The notes under the pieces were generated by a model, which saw only the letters and a program-made list of their open reading frames with translations, made no database searches and was not told the origin of the DNA. From a virus, in IMG/VR virus record IMGVR_UViG_3300009376_001085, positions 35,132 through 99,131 of that record: a stretch of 64,000 nt of DNA. One strand, 5' to 3'. The translations under genes and the position numbers were made by a program. Below, piece by piece: positions 60,533 to 64,000 of this stretch (positions are counted from its first letter, which is position 1; the number at the start of each line of letters is the position of its first letter).

Positions 60533-61895
60533 AAAAATCCTTATATTCTGGAAATGTTTTTAAAAAATTTTTATTTCTTCGTTTGTCGTGTTCTATAACA
60601 AATTTATAAAAATCTTTTTGTCCATTAGTAACTTGTTCTGGTGTAAATGGATTTTTTATCATAACGTCTGTAACCCTTTTCATTTTTTCATATTCTACTT
60701 CACTAAAACCATGCCAGCCTATTTTATCCATCCTATTTTTTCTCATAAATTTGAGTATATCTTTTTGATCATGTAAATATGATTCAGGCAAAGTATTAAG
60801 TAAAAACCAAGGGGGTTCTTTAATATATGGAGTATCAAATGCAATACGTTGTTCTTTTTCGCTGTTAAATTCAATTTCTTTAAATTCAGTTCGCCATTCC
60901 ATTATTTTTTCTAATAACAATTTAAAACTATTTCTTACACATAAATTATGATAGGTACACATTAAATGAAGTTTACTATTTTTAACTGAATTTAAATATA
61001 ACCTAATATTAGTTTCCCATAGCTCGCAATCAAGCCCGCTTCGTATATACTCTGCCTTTTCTCCCCAAGATTCGACACTAGTAAATAATTCAAATGCTTT
61101 AATTTTATTTTCAGCAAGTAATTTGTTTATTTTTGTAGTCAGTCGTTTTATAAACTTAGTTGCCATTCCCATATTACTATTAACATGTATAGTTAAATGG
61201 GGCGAAGGATCTTTATCTAACATATCAAGCATCTTATATGTATTTAGATTAATTAAACATTCGCCTCCTGTAATACGCAAAACTTGTAAATCATTTTTTA
61301 AGTCGGGCCACCATTTCCAAAATGCATCTATATATGGATTATAATCGTCTGGCTTATAAAATTGATCTTGTAAAAATTCTATACCATATTGATTGTACGA
61401 AACATCATAATTACCGTATCTTTCAATTTCTTCCATCCAACTAGAACTTGCTTGAGGACAACAATAAATACACTTAAAATTACATTTATTGCCAAAACTT
61501 AATTCTATATGCCTAGGATTCCAGTCAGCATTCCATGATAAATTTTTAATAGTATTATAATCTTTTAATGCATACTCATTTGAACTATGAATAAATCTAT
61601 CAGATATATGGTCACCTTCTAAATCTTCTATATTCCAACAATAATAACATTCTTCAGGACGTCCGCCTTCTAGCATTGTTTTACGTTGTTGTTTTTTCCA
61701 TTCTGTATTATGTAATGCCGAAGGATTATTCTCTATTTCTTTTAATCCTATTCGTCTAGGTTGAGGATGATAGCAACTATGATTATCGCCCATATGAAGA
61801 TATAAAGTTTCTGTTTGCCATTTCATTAGGCAAAATCCTTTACCCACTTCATTTAATTTATTTTTTGTAGAAATTATATTTTCAAGATAACTCAT
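60507..61895 (-). CDS. Radical SAM protein with CYHP-type N-terminal module
   Basis: The N-terminal module differs from the common type: FCLMKWQTETLYLHMGDNHS, then CYHPQPRR and CYYCWNIEDLEG (residues 21-94). The core CNFKCIYC is at 138-145, and the SAM motif is ITGGECLINLN, with GGEC. The module is shared only with the next gene, so these two form a separate subfamily. A Cys-x-His pair may replace a Cys ligand of an auxiliary cluster. The tail DFYELCKQKQ is short. Confidence 0.86.
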   Translation of the reverse strand: MSYLENIISTKNKLNEVGKGFCLMKWQTETLYLHMGDNHSCYHPQPRRIGLKEIENNPSALHNTEWKKQQRKTMLEGGRPEECYYCWNIEDLEGDHISDRFIHSSNEYALKDYNTIKNLSWNADWNPRHIELSFGNKCNFKCIYCCPQASSSWMEEIERYGNYDVSYNQYGIEFLQDQFYKPDDYNPYIDAFWKWWPDLKNDLQVLRITGGECLINLNTYKMLDMLDKDPSPHLTIHVNSNMGMATKFIKRLTTKINKLLAENKIKAFELFTSVESWGEKAEYIRSGLDCELWETNIRLYLNSVKNSKLHLMCTYHNLCVRNSFKLLLEKIMEWRTEFKEIEFNSEKEQRIAFDTPYIKEPPWFLLNTLPESYLHDQKDILKFMRKNRMDKIGWHGFSEVEYEKMKRVTDVMIKNPFTPEQVTNGQKDFYKFVIEHDKRRNKNFLKTFPEYKDFYELCKQKQ

Positions 61896-63588
61896 ATTGC
61901 GTTTTACAGTCTATATAAAATTTTGATAGTTCAGGAAAAACTTTCAAAAAATTAAGATTTTTTCTTCTATCATATTCTTTAAAAAACAAATAAAAATTAA
62001 TCATTTTATCTTTAGGGTTAGTTGTTCCTTGTTTTGCCCATTCTAAATTTCTTTTCATTTTGTTTATTTCAAATAATTTAAAACCTGGAGAGATTGTATT
62101 TTGAATTTCTGTATTTTCAGCATTGTCAGATAGGCTTATATTATTCTCCATAAACAAAATTGCATCTTCTATATAATTTAGATATACTGGTTGATTAATT
62201 AATTGAATATTCATCCAATCAGGATATTCTAAGTAAGGAATGTCAAACCATACTAATTGTCTATCTTGTTTTATGTTTGACGTTCGAAGGTCTAATATGT
62301 ATTGTAAGAAATTTTTTAATTTAGGTAAACTTAATATATTAAATGTATTTATGAATGATATATTAACACCTTCTGTTTGTGCTAATACAGTATCTACATT
62401 TCTTTTTAAGTTATTATAATTTAATCCGTATCTAATATATTCTGCCTGTTCTTCTACAGTATCTAGGCTCACATATAATGTAAACTGTTTTCCTTGATTT
62501 AATGCTAATTTAGAATTTGACGGATAAAATTTTCCATCAATTTCTGTATAATTTTCTATATAAAAATATGCTCCGCTATCAGGATCAAACCCTCGCTCAT
62601 TAAAAGTATCGTGTATATTAGTTTCAGATATTCTTGGATATTTTTTAAGTATATTATCATCGCATGATTCTTTTACTATAAATCTTTTTCTTTCGTATGG
62701 ATTAGGATGGTCGATATTAGGCACATAAAATTTAACATCTATACATTTATTTTTTACCTGTTTTTTTGTTATTTTATTAACACTATCTATAAATTTATAT
62801 AACATTTTTTGATCAGGTGGACATAAATTACTGGTTATTGATACTTCTAACAACGGATGAGGATGTTTATTAATGTAATCTAACATTTTAAATGTATTTG
62901 TATCAATAAGAGGTTCGCCGCCAGTCATTCTAAATGTACGCAAATCTTTATAAATTGTAGGTAACCATTTCCAAAAAGCATCAACATAAGGATTTTCTTC
63001 ATTAGACATTTTTAACGGCATATCTAAATATTGTATATCATTATGATTAGAATCTATTCCTGACATTTTATATGGACCAAACTCCTTTATTTCTTTTTCC
63101 CATGTTGTACTCAAATGCGGTGAACAATACATGCATTTAAAATTACATGCTTGATTAAAATTTACTTCGACATTAATTGGATTAACATTATAGTCATAAG
63201 AAGAGGTAGAAATTTTTTTTAATTTATCTTCTGCCCAATCCCAGTCCATATCAAAATATTCACAAGCTCTATAATGCCTATCACTTGTATGATCTAAATC
63301 TTCAGCAGACCAACAAAATTGACACCCTTTTGGTTTGGTTCCTTCAAGCATTAATTTACGTTCGTTCTTTTTTTCTATTGTATTATGTAATGCGCCTGGG
63401 TTGTCTTTTAATTCTTCTAATGGAATTTTATGAGCAGGAGGATGATAACAACTATGTGTTTTTCCTTGAGGCAAATGTAAACTAACTTGCAACCATTTAG
63501 CCATACAAAACGACTTGCTGATCGAGTTAAGTTTTTCTTTCATGACCTCGGATTTATTATAATATTCTCCTCTTTTTAATTTTTGCAT
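61882..63588 (-). CDS. Radical SAM protein, CYHP-type, with large insertion
   Basis: It shares the module FCMAKW...HSCYHPPAHK and CQFCWSAEDLDH with the protein at 60507 and has CNFKCMYC at 148-155 and TGGEPLIDTN. About 100 residues (roughly 290-390) are inserted in the second half of the barrel compared with its sister, including CDDNILKKYPRISETN. The insertion may cap the active site or bind a partner. The start is the ATG at 63588; another ATG 45 bases later is possible. At 568 residues it is the largest single-core member other than the PLP fusion. Confidence 0.84.
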   Translation of the reverse strand: MQKLKRGEYYNKSEVMKEKLNSISKSFCMAKWLQVSLHLPQGKTHSCYHPPAHKIPLEELKDNPGALHNTIEKKNERKLMLEGTKPKGCQFCWSAEDLDHTSDRHYRACEYFDMDWDWAEDKLKKISTSSYDYNVNPINVEVNFNQACNFKCMYCSPHLSTTWEKEIKEFGPYKMSGIDSNHNDIQYLDMPLKMSNEENPYVDAFWKWLPTIYKDLRTFRMTGGEPLIDTNTFKMLDYINKHPHPLLEVSITSNLCPPDQKMLYKFIDSVNKITKKQVKNKCIDVKFYVPNIDHPNPYERKRFIVKESCDDNILKKYPRISETNIHDTFNERGFDPDSGAYFYIENYTEIDGKFYPSNSKLALNQGKQFTLYVSLDTVEEQAEYIRYGLNYNNLKRNVDTVLAQTEGVNISFINTFNILSLPKLKNFLQYILDLRTSNIKQDRQLVWFDIPYLEYPDWMNIQLINQPVYLNYIEDAILFMENNISLSDNAENTEIQNTISPGFKLFEINKMKRNLEWAKQGTTNPKDKMINFYLFFKEYDRRKNLNFLKVFPELSKFYIDCKTQYELS

Positions 63589-63608
63589 TTGGTATTGTTA
63601 ATAATAGG

Positions 63609-64000
63609 TCACACTATTTTTTGTGCAACGATAACTCTTTCTTTGTCATTAAACCCCATTAGAATGGTGTCACTTTCTGTTAAATTATTTTCTTTACATA
63701 CATCAGAATATATATCAGCAAATTTATCCCAATTATAATCTACATTATATTCTGTAATGAGAGCATTGGCAATACTTATATTGATTCTGCTAAACATATT
63801 GCATTCATTAAAAAAATCTATACCATCATCGATATTTTCTTTTTGCATTCGCACTCCAATTCGTAAATATTCCGCACCATAACAAAATTTAGATAAACTA
63901 AATGCTAATGTTTCTATACAAGTATATTTTTTTAAATCTATGTTTATATTTTTAGAAACAGGATAATGACAAAAATCTAATAATACTGGTACTTGCAATT
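63609..64000 (-). CDS. PLP aminotransferase-like protein, C-terminal part (cut by window edge)
   Basis: The visible part holds PVLLDFCHYP (Asp at residue 8 of this piece) and LAFSLSKFCYGAEYLRIGVR (Lys37), the same Asp and Schiff-base Lys pair as in the fusion protein at 24586. No ATG is present within the visible part, so the gene runs beyond the right edge and may be another radical-SAM/PLP fusion or a free PLP domain. The stop is at 63609. Confidence 0.65.
   Translation of the reverse strand, partial: LQVPVLLDFCHYPVSKNINIDLKKYTCIETLAFSLSKFCYGAEYLRIGVRMQKENIDDGIDFFNECNMFSRINISIANALITEYNVDYNWDKFADIYSDVCKENNLTESDTILMGFNDKERVIVAQKIV

Noticed and set aside
1-64000. CRISPR arrays, insertion sequences, tRNA or rRNA genes
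   Set aside because: I saw no regularly spaced repeats, transposase motifs with terminal inverted repeats, or convincing RNA gene structures on reading both strands; a covariance-model scan was not possible.
16656-64000. A bacterial secondary-metabolite gene cluster instead of a phage
   Set aside because: No NRPS, PKS, exporter or regulator genes are present, and the tiny coupled genes, ThyX and MoxR/VWA pair fit a phage better. It is kept as a minor alternative because no virion gene lies in the window.

Overview
The window looks like part of the accessory region of a large, AT-rich genome of a marine tailed phage, most likely a T4-like myovirus of an AT-rich host such as a SAR11-type alphaproteobacterium. 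The evidence is very tight gene packing with ATGA/TAATG overlaps, many tiny genes, ThyX, a MoxR ATPase paired with a VWA metallopeptidase, zinc-ribbon mini-proteins, and small proteins at 6963-8224 that, from memory, resemble conserved small proteins of marine T4-like phages. No head, tail or DNA polymerase gene lies inside the window, so a bacterial genomic island cannot be fully excluded. Every gap between genes is under about 100 bases; no gene-free stretch longer than 300 bases exists.

Left arm, + strand (1-16,659). It opens with a possible ADP-ribosyltransferase, a 28-residue cysteine-rich peptide and several zinc-ribbon proteins. Then comes the MoxR ATPase (3068-4168) and its likely partner, a DUF2201/VWA metallopeptidase (5216-6583). 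Three near-identical promoters (TTGACY-N17-TATAAT) drive this part, and a strong intrinsic terminator sits at 4181-4220. From 6963 a second series runs through small phage-type proteins, an SGNH hydrolase, ThyX, a fatty-acid desaturase, a compact PLP-aminotransferase-like protein, six non-heme-iron/2-oxoglutarate (2OG) oxygenase-like proteins, a methyltransferase and a GNAT-like protein; a seventh oxygenase-like protein lies earlier, at 4234.

Right arm, - strand (16,656 to the right edge). A single unbroken array of about 47 kb holds sixteen radical-SAM genes with seventeen radical-SAM cores, because one 1417-residue protein carries two. Most are of the twitch/SPASM type with an N-terminal cysteine module before the CxxxCxxC core. 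Between them lie 2OG/AspH-like oxygenases, five SGNH-type hydrolases counting the one in the left arm, two PP-loop ATPases, glycosyltransferases, methyltransferases, a carbamoyltransferase, an APS-kinase-like protein, a nucleotidyltransferase, an SDR, a TauD-like enzyme, a MORN-repeat protein and a sodium:solute symporter. The two arms converge on one shared TTAA that supplies both stop codons.

Taken together the right arm reads as a multi-step modification factory: radical chemistry, oxidation, carbamoylation, glycosyl and methyl transfer, acyl hydrolysis and perhaps PLP chemistry. The target is not visible; surface glycan or small-metabolite modification and peptide modification are both possible. 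Special points are a radical-SAM gene split in two with a hydrolase gene between the halves, a radical-SAM/aminotransferase fusion, and two tiny basic peptides ending in IleTyrAsp that fill the only sizeable gaps in the array.
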